The position numbers and the translations under genes are program-made. 64,000 nt of DNA from Annona cherimola. Taxonomy: Eukaryota; Streptophyta; Magnoliopsida; Magnoliales; Annonaceae. Shown here one piece after another: positions 11,910 to 24,099 of the stretch. Numbering within the stretch: position 1 is the first letter of the stretch; each line of letters starts with the position of its first letter. Below the pieces are notes generated by a model, which was given only the letters and a program-made list of their open reading frames with translations, made no database searches and had not been told where the DNA came from. The stretch is from positions 58,943,563 through 59,007,562 of the forward strand of contig CM059972.1 of assembly GCA_030490835.1 (NCBI GenBank). Reading direction: 5' to 3'.

Positions 11910-13782
11910 CTCCTTTAATCTTAGTCATTCAAACTAAGTCCTTGCCAGATCTTTTTTTTCACAGCAATTGAGTTTGCACACGCCGCTGCTATTCTCTACT
12001 TGAGAGAGACTAGAGAGTTCAATAGCTTTCTGTAAAAGGATCGAAGCTTAACTAAAGAGAAGTGTTGGATCTGATAGATTTCTGACGGATTGAACAACAC
12101 CAGCGACAAATCCTTCTTGCAGGGGAGATGCAACAAATTGCTATGGTAGGGGCTGCTATTGAAGGCGTTGGATCGAGACCTGAAATTTATTTGTGGAAAG
12201 TTGCAGCATGCAATGATGGACATGACGCCCTACTGGAGTTTCTGTAATGACCTCGATCTAGGGTTATGATACACGCCGCCATAGTTAGAGGTGTTTTCCC
12301 AAGATCTACCATGTTAGATGAAATATAATTCCAGCCCACTTGCAACACCTAAAAATTAAGATTGGAGTAAGTTTCACCAAACTTAGCAAGTAGAGAGCAA
12401 CTAAATACACACATGACTTTGTCAAATAACATGCACAACAACGTGACCCACAATGGATCAAATTCACAGACCTTTAGGGAACTAACACAATCCACAAAGG
12501 GACAACTCACGGGCCATTAGGGGATAATGCATTGCCTGCAAAAGGGACATTTCACAGTAACCTTCCAGCATGCATAGGACTTACTGGGAAGTTAAATAAA
12601 AATCTGTGAAATAACACACTGTCCAGGAATGGACATTCCAAAGTAGCCTTCTAACATAATACGACCTATTAAGGAGTTAAATGAAATCCAATACCTAGGG
12701 TCCCAGAAGTGCAAATTCTATCCACATGACAAAAGATCATGATGCACCACACAAAAGACAATCTAGCTACGAGTGCAACTCAAGTCGGTTCGGGTAGTAG
12801 TATACCCCGCCGATACCCTATTTCCAAAAAGTCTAACATACTCTACCCACTTATAGGGTCGGTTCCTACTATACCCTATCATGCCCATTACTCATAAGGT
12901 CGATTTTGGTTCTGATTCCAAATCCGTTCTTACAATAACCAATAATGATATGTGAAAAAAATATTTTTTTGTGTTATTTTAAATAATGTAAAGCGATACT
13001 CATTTACATTTTAGACTTTACATTTTATAACTAATTTCCTTTTGCTGTTGTTTACATCTATTTTCACATTTTTTATAACCTCATTATCCATATAATAATC
13101 GCATTAACATCATCATCCACATTCATGTTATGATCATCCATCATTACAAATACAAACCCTATACAATTTATTAAAAAATAAATAAAAGAAATCAAACCAA
13201 TAATAATTTATTGATGAATGAGGGATAGAAAGTATTATGTATTTATTTATATACACATATTTATAGTTATCTACATATTCGGGCACCAATGTGATTGACT
13301 ATCTAGGTCAGTTCTGGATACCCAACGTGTATATTTTACCTTTATCTTATTTAGAAGGTTAGGTAATGATTTCTACCCTACTCGTACTTATGGATAAAAT
13401 TTTCTACCTTATCCTACTTTATTTAGGGTTGGGTCGGTGAATACCTTACCCAATTTACACCTGTGAATCCAGCATCATAAATCATCTAGGATAACCTAAT
13501 AAACGATCCTATTAGATCTAATAATCTCATAACCTCATATCATAACTTAATTGGGTTATTCAACCATCTCACTGAATTAATCACCACAGGCCATTTGTAG
13601 CAACCTGATTAGGCTAACTTGCACATAAGTAAATTATAAAAATCACATATCGCATATTTACTATTTCTACCACATCAGAATAACTCACTAAAATCAGCCA
13701 ATTAAGATACCACATCTTTAATCCAATTAGTGAATTAATTCACTAAGCTCAATCTTAAATAAGTCCATAGTTTATCATCTTC
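11910..13782. other. Unassigned repeat-like sequence
   Basis: No gene is seen here. At about 12781-13466 the sequence has mirrored 'GGGTCGGT' and 'CCCTA' blocks at its two ends (CGGTTCGGGTAGTAGTATAC on the left, a GGGTTGGGTCGGTGAATACC block on the right), suggesting a decayed inverted-repeat element. The flanks at 13470-13782 read on into 16117 onwards, across the solo LTR, as one older AT-rich repeat. Confidence 0.35.
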
Positions 13783-13787
13783 ACTAC
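13783..13787. repeat. Target-site duplication ACTAC (left, 4 of 5 match)
   Basis: ACTAC here and ATTAC at 16117-16121 bracket the LTR. They differ by one C/T change. Confidence 0.6.
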
Positions 13788-16116
13788 TGTAACACCCACA
13801 ATTTTTAAATTGCAATGCTAAACATGTAATATATATATATAAGGAAAGTTTTGGGTCATACTAAGATCAAGGGGTTAAGGAGACATAAGCATGAAACCTA
13901 GTTTAAATATTTTACAAGACATAATAAGACTACCAAAGTGGTGGGAGCAATTGGCAATAAATGATGAGATCTAAGGATCAAATCACCTCGGACTTATATT
14001 TTAATTTTTTATATTAATATTATTATTATATAATATTTATAAAATAGTTAAAGCGAACACAAAATAGGAAAGATCTAAGGCTATGGCATGGGTTCAAATA
14101 ATTTTATTGATAAGGAATATGATTTTTATTCAAAAAATAATAGTTTTTTAGAGGATTGAACATTTAAATTTTCATGGAATAAGTTTTGGGTCTAAACTAT
14201 AATTAAGAAATTTAATAAATAAATAAATAATGATGACTTGTATACTAATCTTATGAGAAGAAAAGGGGCCCTAAGAATTAATATTTTTAGAAACCCTAAG
14301 AATTAGTATTTATTCTTAATTATAGAAAAAAGAAGAGGAAAAGAACTACAGGAGAAAGGAATTCTTGTATGTATGAGCTACGTTTGATGGGATATATAAT
14401 TTTTAGTCATCTACTTAAATGGGATAAGATTATTTATGGATTGACTTATGTGTGATGAGGTTTTTGGTAGTAGGCTTGTTTTATTTGTGTGAAAAGATTG
14501 CATACCCTTTATATGAGCTGTAAAGGCTATATTAAGTTTAAATAGTATTACAATGTATAGGTCATTTACATATCATGTGTAAGGTTTATTTTACCATACG
14601 TGTTAATTCATATGTTAAATACAACGTTTATACACATATGTAAATTATCTAAGTGTATTTTTTAGTATAAAAAATGAAAAAGGTTTAATAGCTTATAATA
14701 AACAAGATGAAGAAATGAGGTAGATTGAAATTTATATATTTTAATTATGTAACATTTATAGGATTGAGATTAACTTAATTTCACGGTGTTACTAGGTTGA
14801 ATTTTATATATGAAAGTCCTAAATGCGAATAAAAGGTTTGTTCAAATAAGGGATGAATCATATTTAAATGAAATGCTCAAGCGAAAAAAGCTTGAATTTC
14901 TTATTTAAAGATCAATCAAAAATTAGTATATAGGAAAGATAAATAGTCATGAGTTTGGCATGCATGATATGTTTAGATGTATTCTTCGTTGGCGATGATA
15001 GGAAGGTACAAAGAAAAGATGGAGGAAAACTTAATGAAAAAAATAAGCAAGTCTTTCAAAATGTTATTTCAAAAGAATTTTATGGCAAAAAAATTCATTC
15101 TTATCTTTTCATTTTATAAAATGATATTTGCCAATGAATGACTTTTATGTATTTAAATTGTGCACTTCATGATGAAAAATTTCTAGTTTATTTTATGACG
15201 TCATGCATATTCCTCGTAATAATCATCATTCATGGTATACTTACATGCATTAAGTGGCTTGTAGGGTGAGATAGGAGGTGATGTTTCTTAGGAAACTAAG
15301 CCGAGTCACCTAACCTCAGGTCTTAAAGGTGGTGCTAGAGGCATTTCAAGTACCATTTGGAATTAAGCAGGATGTATACGGTTTATGCAGTGCATTGATA
15401 AGCATGTAAGATCAGAAATGTTATTATGGATGGAAGATCACTTGATAAGTATCGTCTGCCAATGAAGAATAACTCTTGATGCATGTATGCATTCATTTCA
15501 TTATAATATATGCATCAAGGAATTTAAGAATTTGATGTTTTCAACTAATATAATGGATTATAGAATTACGTGTATTTCTAAATATTTGCTTACTGAGTAT
15601 TTTATACTCATTATTTTCAAATAACCAGTAAATGCAGATGATGCAGAATTGAAAGAGGAGTCTCCACTGCTAAGTGAAGATATGATTTGTAATGCTTTTG
15701 AGATATTTAGAGTCTTGAGATATAATTATTAAAACTGTATATTTCAAGTTTTTGTTTGTTACGTAGATGTTATATGGTGTAAAAGTTAGCTTTTCATGTA
15801 AGGTATGATTGTATAAGAGATGTACCAGATAAAATAAAGTGGATATGTATAAATTGAGTAGTCAATTCTAGATCATTTAATGATTATTAAGTTTTCCCTT
15901 ACACATACATAGATGGCATGCTGCTGAACTTTAATGAAGTAGATTGGAATGGGTTCTAAAAGAAAATAGAAGAAAGAAAATTTAGTCTAAACACATTAGA
16001 AAGGCTTCAGCTTGTATAAGAATAAAACTTTAGCTTCATTCACAAGTTTCGCCATTTAAAAAGATCCATGGAGTAAGATTTTATATTGTGGCGAGCTCGT
16101 GATTCGAGACGCTACA
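13788..16116 (+). mobile_element. Solo LTR, family B (2.3 kb)
   Basis: It starts TGTAACACCCACAATTT and ends GAGACGCTACA, a TG...CA pair typical of large plant gypsy LTRs, with a near-perfect 5 bp duplication (ACTAC/ATTAC). There is no internal region. Sequence on either side continues as the same older AT-rich repeat, as expected for an insertion. No coding potential is seen. Assignment to Ty3/gypsy is inferred from the terminal sequence style, not from a protein domain. Confidence 0.75.
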
Positions 16117-16121
16117 ATTAC
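16117..16121. repeat. Target-site duplication ATTAC (right)
   Basis: This is the partner of 13783-13787, with one mismatch. Confidence 0.6.
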
Positions 16122-17059
16122 CCGCGACAACCCATTTAATGATTTCATAAGATTTAATAAATAAAAATTAACCATACAACTCAAACTTAATTGGGTCATT
16201 GATCTAATTTATTGAATTTTATTTATAAATTCATAAATAAAATATTTTCCTTATGCCTAACACATTTTCATAAATAATTGCATAATGCCCACTAGATTTT
16301 CACAAATAATATATATTGCATTATGCCCACTGGATATCCATAATTAATATAATTGCATCACTCTCACTATAAATCCACAAACAATATAATTTTCATTATT
16401 AAGCCACCTAAAAATGAATTTCACTTACACTTCTTACAGAATACATTATAGCTCATATGTATTCATTAAAAAAAACATTTCCATCCAAATCACTAAATAT
16501 CCGTAACTATAATTTTAGTAGTTAAACAACATTTAGAATAATTATCCGTGTTGCATATCATGTTGAATTATATGACAATTCACATATTTTTCATAAGTAG
16601 CATAAATTGTCGAGCCACATATTAATTTAAATACACACTAACTTGATCCAATTTCTCATACTAATCCAAAATAGCTTTGGATAGAATCAAAATTATATTT
16701 CATGCTCTCATAATAATTTAATGTCAAATTTCACTTAGTTCATGTCATCTGAATATCAAACATACCAAGAAAATAAAATATTAAGATCTAATTAAGCATA
16801 AGTGCATCCCCTATTAATAAATTATAAGTTAATTTATTTTCCTTGGTATTCTATACCATGACCACTGGATCAAAATGTTCACTTATAAATTACAGGAATT
16901 ATTAATTTATATAAAATAAATTAATTATGTAACAACTATCAAGAATATAAAATTTTAGTATTTATATATATATACAGAAATATTCAAGTGCAACGTCACT
17001 GAAATGGGCCCCACATGATCATCAAATCATAAACTACTCCACTCATATATATAAATATG
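16122..17059. other. Unassigned AT-rich repeat-like sequence
   Basis: This stretch contains short recurring phrases such as 'gcccactggat' and 'gcccactagat' near 16280-16340, and a piece of the foldback family near 16978-17050. No gene is seen. Confidence 0.4.
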
Positions 17060-17430
17060 GGAGCCGTTTAGATGCAGCACAACTGCACCGGAACAGTGGT
17101 ACATTTGATCAAAAATGGGCTCCACACATATTAGAATGCAATGAAATTTTATACAATCATTTGTAAACACATAAATTTTATAGCAAATGGTTTACATGTT
17201 AAAAAAACTACTTTAAAGTTATTATTTATATCAAACTATTTTATTACGTTGAATTTGTACCATTTCAGATGGGGCCTATACACATATCTGATTGGGATAA
17301 AAATTGGTATGCTAATAGAATATATTATTTTAAATATAATGGGTGGAATAGATTATGATTTGATAATCATGCGCTTTCAGAGATGCTGTACCAGAAATTC
17401 CGGTGCACCTTCACTGCACCTGAATATTTC

Positions 17431-17463
<33 letters not shown>

Positions 17464-17814
17464 GTATGAGAGCTGTTCCGGTGCAGTATCCCAAAAATGG
17501 GCCCCACATGATCATGAAATCATGATCTACTCCACCCATTGTATTTAGAATAATGTATTCTATTACCATACCAATTTTCATCCAAATCAGATACTTTAAA
17601 GTTGTTATTTACATCAAACTATTTTATTACGTTGGATTTATACCATTTTCAGATGGGGGTCATATACATATTTGATTGGGATGAAAATTGGTATGGTAAT
17701 AGAATACATTATTCTAAATACAATGGGTGGAGTAGATTATAATTTGATAATCATGCGCTTTCAGAGATGCTGTACCGGAAATTCCGATGCACCTTCACTA
17801 CACCTGAATATTTC

Positions 17815-17845
<31 letters not shown>

Positions 17846-17855
17846 GTATGTATGT
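17060..17855. repeat. Tandem foldback MITE copies with (TG)n(TA)n spacers
   Basis: At least two diverged copies of the same inverted-repeat element as 17856-18240 lie head to tail, at about 17060-17426 and 17465-17812. Each has arms carrying GCTGTTCCGGTGCAG, GGGCCCCACATGATCATGA and CTACTCCACCCATTG, with an AT-rich centre that reads TTTAAAGTTGTTATTTACATC. Between copies are TG/TA microsatellites at about 17431-17462 and 17815-17845. The two long open frames across these copies are nearly identical repeat translations, not genes. Confidence 0.8.
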
Positions 17856-18240
17856 ATGAGAGCTGTTCCGGTGCAGCGTCACTGCACCGGAACAGCGGTG
17901 CAATAGCCCAAAAATGGGCCCCACATGATCATGAAATCATGATCTACTCCACCCATTGTATTTAGAATAATGTATTCTATTACCATACCAATTTTTATCC
18001 AAATCAGATACTTTAAAGTTGTTATTTACATCAAACTATTTTATTACGTTGGATTTATAACATTTTCAGACGGGGGCCATATACATATCTGATTGGGATA
18101 AAAATTGGTATGGTAATAGAATACATTATTCTAAATACAATGGGTGGAGTAGATCATGATTTCATGATCATGTGGGGCCCTTTTTTGCGCCACTGTACCG
18201 CTATTCCGGTGCAGAGACGCTGCACCGGAACAGCTCTCAT
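17856..18240. mobile_element. Foldback MITE, best-preserved copy
   Basis: The element is about 385 bp with arms of about 150 bp. Both ends begin ATGAGAGCTGTTCCGGTGCA on opposite strands, and the similarity continues through GGGCCCCACATGATCATGA and CTACTCCACCCATTG into the centre. A smaller perfect hairpin sits inside the left arm at 17862-17894: CTGTTCCGGTGCAG, a 5 bp loop, then its complement. No transposase is encoded. The flanks are AT repeats, so the target duplication cannot be read and the superfamily is open. Confidence 0.8.
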
Positions 18241-18597
18241 ATATATATAGAGACACACGCTTGACCACGAGCATTGTATTAGTACGGTTAAAATCCAGAG
18301 CATTTGTTTAGGCGGGTGGGTTGTCCGATCTTTTGGAGGTGTTCGAAAAATTCCAAGGAGTTTGATTTTGCAATCGCGCCCACAACTTCCCCTTTTTGAA
18401 ACCCTACACACGCAGCTCCTCTTCCTGTCTCTCCCGCCCCATCTCCCTCGACGTTTGTATTGCTGCCTCCCTCGGTCTCCTCATTGCCACCTTCCTTCTC
18501 TAGCCTTCGTTGCTGCTGTATGCCATCATCCTCGGTTCCAACTTCCCCTGTTATAGTGTGCTGCCATTCCCATTTTCAGATACAAAATCTGCTAGAG
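18241..18597. other. Pyrimidine-rich leader-like stretch, unassigned
   Basis: From about 18380 to 18560 the plus strand is rich in CTCC and CTTC runs, like a 5' leader or signal-peptide region. It precedes the subtilase relic, but I cannot read subtilase N-terminal residues in it. Confidence 0.3.
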
Positions 18598-19030
18598 TCC
18601 CAAGTGCTTTGATTTCGACATACTCGTTGCCATGGATTAGGCTGTGGCCGATGGGGTGGAAATAATTTTGTTATCTGTAGACACTAATGGGTATCCATTG
18701 AGGGCATTACCATCTCAGGCTCGGTGTGGAATTCCAACCCGAGGATCCATACGAAAACAATCGGCCGGTGGTCTATGGCGAGGACTTTGGCAGTAGCTTT
18801 TGCTTGTCCGGCCAGCTCGATCCGTCGAAAGTCGTCAAGAAAATCGTGCCCTGCCACGATTGTGTAAACACTTGTGTGGAGAAGGCGAGTCAATGAAGCT
18901 AGTTGTTGGGGCCAGCATAATCCTTGCCAATAAGGATGAATGTGGTGAGTAGTTGATTGCTAATGCACATCTCATACCTGCCATGATGATTGGTGCAAGA
19001 GCCGATGCAAATGGAAGAAGATTGAGTAGC
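18598..19030 (+). pseudogene. Subtilase (subtilisin-like serine protease) fragment
   Basis: Two joined pieces of a plant SBT protease are visible. The first, from about 18605, reads CFDFDILVAMD, stop, AVADGVEIILLSVDTNGYP. It corresponds to the conserved block before the oxyanion region (family pattern DILAAMDQAVADGV), with Gln turned into TAG at 18638-18640. The second, in another frame from about 18742, reads RPVVYGEDFGSSFCLSGQLD then PSKVVKKIVPC. After a further shift it reads LVVGASIILANKDECG and LIANAHLIPAMMIGARA, which is the PA domain. The sequence between the two blocks, where catalytic-domain residues should lie, is missing. It is a non-functional, internally deleted relic. No introns are evident, as expected because many SBT genes are intronless. 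Confidence 0.8.
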
Positions 19031-19489
19031 TGGCAATCCTCTAGTTTGGGCTTTTCTTTGCAAAATAGGGGGATGGCTTTGGCTACATATTGATTATAGT
19101 GTACATTTTGGGAACCAACAGAAGTATGACTTTGGTTCCATGTTCATTGCAATGCAGAATTATCATTAGAGCTACGATTGATGGATTTTTTTAACTATTA
19201 TGTGGATTGGTTCTATACTTGTTTAAGCTTGTAAAGTGAATGTGAGATTTAACATCAAAAAGCATTTCAGAGCTATGTGTTATATTCCTATTTTGGTTGT
19301 TGCTATGTAACAACACTGTAATTCCAAGGGCATTTCCCACTTATTCCTTCAATTATAACTCTTCAATATTCCTTTAATGATAATGGCTTCAATATGCCTT
19401 GGATAGCAATTTTATAGTGTGTTTTGATTGAAATTGTGTAGTATGGAAAAATGGTTTAGTTTGATTTGGGAATGGTTTGAGAATTGAAT
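19031..19489. other. Unassigned sequence
   Basis: No recognisable reading frame continues from the subtilase relic. The stretch from about 19430 becomes repetitive, with TTTGATTTGGGAATGGTTTG, leading into the minisatellite. Confidence 0.4.
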
Positions 19490-20050
19490 GGTTTGGTTTG
19501 AGAAGGGGTTGGGAATGATTTGATTTGAGAATGGGCAACCCATCTTTAATCAAAGCTGCTAAGTCGATTGGCAAAAATTGTTTAATTTGAAATGAATGTA
19601 ATGGCAAAGATTGATGCAACGCAGCTGATAGTAAATGTTGGGAATGGTTTGAGAATGATTTAATTTAAAGATGGGGAGCCTATATTTATTCAAAGCTTCT
19701 AAGTCGATTTGCAAATATTGAATATAATAGTAAATATTGGTGTAACCCGACTGATATTGAATGTTTTTTTTTTTTTTTTGAAGTGAGCTAATACTGAATG
19801 TTGAGAATGGTTTGAGAATGATTTGATTTGAAGATGGGCAACCCATGTTTAACCAAAGCTACTAAGTTGATTGGAAAATATTATTTAAATTGAAATGAAT
19901 GCATTAAACAATATTGATGCCACCCAGTTAATAGTAAATGTTGGGAATAGTTTGAAAGTGATCTAATTTGAAATAGGCAACCTATCTTTATTCAAAGTGC
20001 TAAGTTGATTGGTAAATATTGAATGCATCCCAACTAATACTTGCTCCTTG
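19490..20050. repeat. Minisatellite-like tandem repeat, about four units of 130-160 bp
   Basis: The phrase GGGAATGGTTTGAGAATGAT with small changes recurs near 19505, 19640, 19800 and 19938. Each time it is followed by GGGCAACCCAT-, CTAAGTCGATTGGCAAA- and GATGCAACCCAGCTGATA-like blocks. The units are diverged, and a poly-T/A run lies within the second. The minus-strand open frames here are translations of this repeat. Confidence 0.7.
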
Positions 20051-20140
20051 GTTCATTACTCTCATTCTTATTCTTATAGGAAATAACTAAAACAAAACAC
20101 AATGAAATTTCCTCTACAGTATAAATCAAACGGATATAAC

Positions 20141-20145
20141 ATTTA
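20141..20145. repeat. Target-site duplication ATTTA (left, outer element)
   Basis: This matches ATTTA at 40640-40644 exactly and defines the outer copia insertion. Confidence 0.9.
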
Positions 20146-21808
20146 TGTTAGTCTCGAGTTTATAGCAATACCTAAGAGGAGAGGAGTGAATTGGGTATTT
20201 AAAAATTATTTGCTTAATTAAAACTTCCCTCTTGTAAATTTAATCCCCTTGATGAAACGTCCGGCGAGTTAGAATGAGATGGTGGCGTAGAAATATAAGA
20301 CACAAGTAATCAAACCAGTTAAAAAGATAACGATATATAGTGGTTCGGGCAACCTTCCCTACTCCACTCTTCCAAGCACACACCCGTTGTGGCTTGGGTT
20401 CCACTATTATATTATCAATACAACTTAGAGCTCCCGCTTTCTTCTAGATTTTAGCTCTAGAGGGCTTATATAAGCTCAGCACAAGTGGGTGATGAGTTCC
20501 ACTCCAATCACACGCTATTTTGCCTTCACTTGGTTTTGATCTACAATACCAAACCAAGTGAAAAAAATAAGTAATCAATAAATAGCAAAAGATCTATACA
20601 TTACAGATTGTGTTGGCAGATTTGAGCATGTAGAAGAACTTGTAGAAGCAATTGCGGATAAAGCAGTGGAGCTTTCAGCTTTCAGCAGTTTAAATGCAAA
20701 GTTCTCCTTGAAACTTCTTGTATATCGCTTAATTGCTAGAGAGAGTGGAAGGTGAGTTCATTCAATATTTTTCAACTCCATTAACATTCACTTGATGCTC
20801 CTTAAATAATGAGAAGTAAATTTGAATGTTTGATGGTAGGTAGCGCGCATTTAATGCACCAACGTTCGAATTTTTCCGACCGTTGCTAACCAAGTCACAT
20901 TTGGAGTCGACTTGGAATGCGACTTCGTTCAAGTCGCAGGGTGGAGTCGACTTCGGGTGCGACTTCACCCAAGTCGCAGACTGGAGTCAACTTCAGATGC
21001 GACTTCGGCCTTCGGCTTCCAACTCAATTTCCACGCTTAGGTCGACTTGGTCTCGAACTTGACTCAAGTCGCAGGTGGAGTTGACTTCGAATGCAACTTC
21101 ACCAGCCATATGTATTGTTCGAACTTTAATGCTTTGCTTATGATCTACATGTTGTGTATTATCTTCTTTTCTTCTCTTTTCAAGTTCTTGGGTCTTCATT
21201 GGATGTCCTTGATATGTATTATGATGCCTAAGTTGGGAAACACATTAGTCTCTTGAAAAGATCCTTGTAGTGGCCTTGACTCATGATTGTTATTTTTTCT
21301 AGGTTTTGATCTCCATCCTCTAATCAGGTGTCTCTAAAATAATATAAGGTTGCTTCATACTTAAGTCGCAGGCTTGGGTCGACTTTGAGTCTGACTTTAC
21401 CCAAGTCGCATACTTGGGTCGACTTGAGATGCGACTTCACCTAAGTCGCATGACGGAGTCGACTTGAAGTGCACTTAAGTCTAACATTTTCGAAGTTTGT
21501 AGCCGAGGTTCACCCAGTCGCAGGTGGAGTCGACTTGGGGTTGCGACTTCACCTAAGTCACATGCGGAGTTGACTTCGGTTGCGATTTCATCTGTCTCCA
21601 AGTCCCAATTTTAGCTTTTTCAAATTTTTGGTGTTTGAAGTCGATCCTGGAGTCGACTTGGGGTTGCGAATTGGCTTGCTATCTTTTGAGCTTTGATTTT
21701 ATACACCTTGGCGTCACTTAGCAACCTCATTAGTACTTAAATACTTTTCAAATTGAGTTGTTAATCATCAAAACATGGATTGTGCTTAATTTGCCTTGTA
21801 TTCCAACG
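20146..21808 (-). repeat. 3' LTR of outer element
   Basis: The LTR is 1663 bp. On the plus strand it reads TGTTAGTCTCGAG at the left and ends TTCCAACG at the right (CCAACA with one change). It aligns along its length with the split LTR at 29076-29513 plus 39396-40639. It contains many GTCGAC-centred motifs at about 20890-21670. Confidence 0.9.
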
Positions 21809-21809
21809 A

Positions 21810-21820
21810 TCTCTCCCTTT
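21810..21820 (-). other. Polypurine tract of outer element
   Basis: On the minus strand this reads AAAGGGAGAGA immediately before the 3' LTR, the priming site for plus-strand DNA synthesis. It corresponds to the cleaner tract at 37767-37779 of the inner copy. Confidence 0.8.
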
Positions 21821-22116
21821 CTGATGATTGACAAAACCAATTTGATAATCCTTTCATTTTTGTTATATAAGGGATATGTCATGTTTCATTTAACATGTTC
21901 TGTTGATTACACAAAAATGACATAGTATTGCATATAATGTAAGCATATTCATTCCAAATCATACAATTTGGACAAAAACAAGTCATGTTATATTGCATCA
22001 TTCAAATTCATATCATACATACAAAAAATGGATAAGTCCAAAAATTACATACTACCTAACCCCAAAATAATATTCTAAGTCCTATGTCCTACACTCTCCC
22101 CCTTTTTGTCAAGTCA

Positions 22117-23745
22117 TCAAAATGGGATGTAAGGGAAGCAGGACTTATGAAACTGGAAGGTCGTGATAGGATAGGTAGTGGGATAGGCTGGAGGAATGGG
22201 TCGGGTGTAGGCCGGTGAAAATGGGGACGATGGAGCCTGAACGATAGATTCAACTCTCACTGACTCACCCCCAGTATGGATCAAAATCAAGAAGACTCGA
22301 AATGGGTCGGTCACGGTGACTACCCGAGTCGAGTTGATACTTGATAGCGGTCAACTCCTGATCCAATTTGTCTGGTCGGCTATGCATTTTCATCAGGACA
22401 ATGTTGATATTTCTCAATTCCTATGATATCTGACTCTCCATTTGTTGTAGGTAGTCCAAAATGGCCTTGGATGTAGATCGTTGGTCTGGAGAACGGGCGA
22501 AGTGGTCTATAGCCAGTGATCCATGTGGAGAACATGATCCATGGGAGTGCGATGATACAGGAGCGGCAGGTGCCAGAGGTGGAGATGGAACAGGCTCGTG
22601 TTAGGGCAGTTCCTCCCTCTCATGATGAGCAACCTCGGCTTCTAGTTATGCTGGAGGATCTTGAAATTCATTTCCCATCCTTTCCCTTAGTCGATTAGCC
22701 TGAAACGCCTTCAAGTCAATCTTCATACAGGTTAGGAGGGCCCGGTTGATGGCGTTTGTCAGTTTCAGTACTTGAAATAGCTCGCTATCCAGATCAACAT
22801 TATAGTGAGCCATAATTTTAATAATCCACGTTCCATATGGCAAAAACTCCTTATGGATTCTCCTTTTTTATCTTAAGGGCCTCCAAAATAGTCTAGGAAG
22901 ACTTACTTTGACCTTGTTGGCGACTTTCTACAAGATTTCAACTTCCTGTGGATTTAGTTGGTTTCGGTCGCCTCCCTTGGGGTAAATGCAATGGGCAATT
23001 AGCAATTTGAGAACCCACAGCCTCGGGGATAAATCCATGTAATGCAGGAGCTTGATCCCGGGATGATACTTGTTGTTGTTAGTGAGCTGATTGTACATCT
23101 GTGTGAGAGATGGGCCCTCAGGAAAGGGTTCATTGTCTTTAGGCACACCTAGCATGTTGGCAACTCGACCAATGGCAGTAGCTTGTTGATTCCGTGCCCG
23201 AGTTCCAAATTTATCTCAACTCCTTTGACATATGTGTTGAGATATTCTTGATCCCATAAGTAATAAAACAGTCGGGTCAGATCGAGATATATCTTAACAT
23301 TCTCTTTGAGCAACCTGGTCCACTCTTGAAAATCTAATAACTCTTTTATTCCAAATTCATAATCTTGTAGGAACTTAAAATCTATGATTTTAGACACGAA
23401 AATATTCCTCTCATAGAAATGCCTATAGAACCGGCTGTGTTGGCATTCAGTCCTGAAATAATCTGTAGGCATTTTTAGGACTTGGCCCCGTTGAGTAGGG
23501 GTCCCTTTCCTTTTCACTCCCATCTCAGAGCTACTACTCGATTCTACATTCTCCTCTTCTCTAGGAGCTAAAATGGATGAGTTACCTTGATGGAACCGGA
23601 CCCATCACCCCGTAGACGTTGTAGCCTCCTCTCAGACTCTCTTGGATGGAGTCCGTTGCCTACGTGGCGCGTCTTCCCTGGTGTGTGATTGGGATGGCCT
23701 TGAAACTCGTAGTTTGTTGGGTTTGGATACGGCCTTGGGTGCCAT
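22117..23745 (-). pseudogene. Third ORF of outer element, broken
   Basis: The start MAPKAVSKPNKLRV at 23745 matches the start of the inner copy's third ORF (MAPKKAVSKP). The conserved block LKMPTDYFRTECQHSRFY is at about 23420-23475. It continues through LFYYLWDQEY, then MYNQLTNNNKYHPGIKLLHY, then LLIAHCIYPKGGDRNQLNPQ at about 22930-23110. Frameshifts near 23150 and 22910 split it. The order and wording show that this ORF belongs to the family and was not acquired only by the inner copy. Confidence 0.85.
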
Positions 23746-23929
23746 GGTTTTAAGGTAATGGGATCTTGATATTGCAAATGGAAATGGAAATTTAGAATCA
23801 AGAGATGAGGAATACTTGAGAGATTTCTTGAGGGGAAATGAGGGTGAAAGGAGAGAGGAGAAGAGAGAAATGAGAGATGCAAATGGCGCCCCCGCCTCTT
23901 ATAGGCACGGGGCAGCCGAAATGACGCCC

Positions 23930-24022
23930 CAAAGTCGACTTCGAACCCTAATCGAAGTCGACTTCGCTCATCTGGAGACTCGGGATGAGTGGAGTCAACT
24001 TGGCTCCACCGACTTAGGTTCT
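23930..24022. repeat. GTCGAC motif array between pol and third ORF (outer copy)
   Basis: Motifs of the form AAGTCGACTTCG are seen at about 23933-23943 and 23960-23971, with degraded forms up to 24022. The place is equivalent to the array at 35373-35525 in the inner copy. Confidence 0.7.
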
Positions 24023-24099
24023 ATATGTTCTCTAGTGTTTGCTCCCCCTATTTAATTTCAAAATTTTCATATATTTAATCAATATCAATCATACCCATA

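Noticed and set aside
17141..17965. Open frames of 135 and 97 residues on the plus strand
   Set aside because: Both run through the arms of tandem foldback MITE copies and a (TG)n(TA)n microsatellite, and their similarity to each other is that of the repeat itself.
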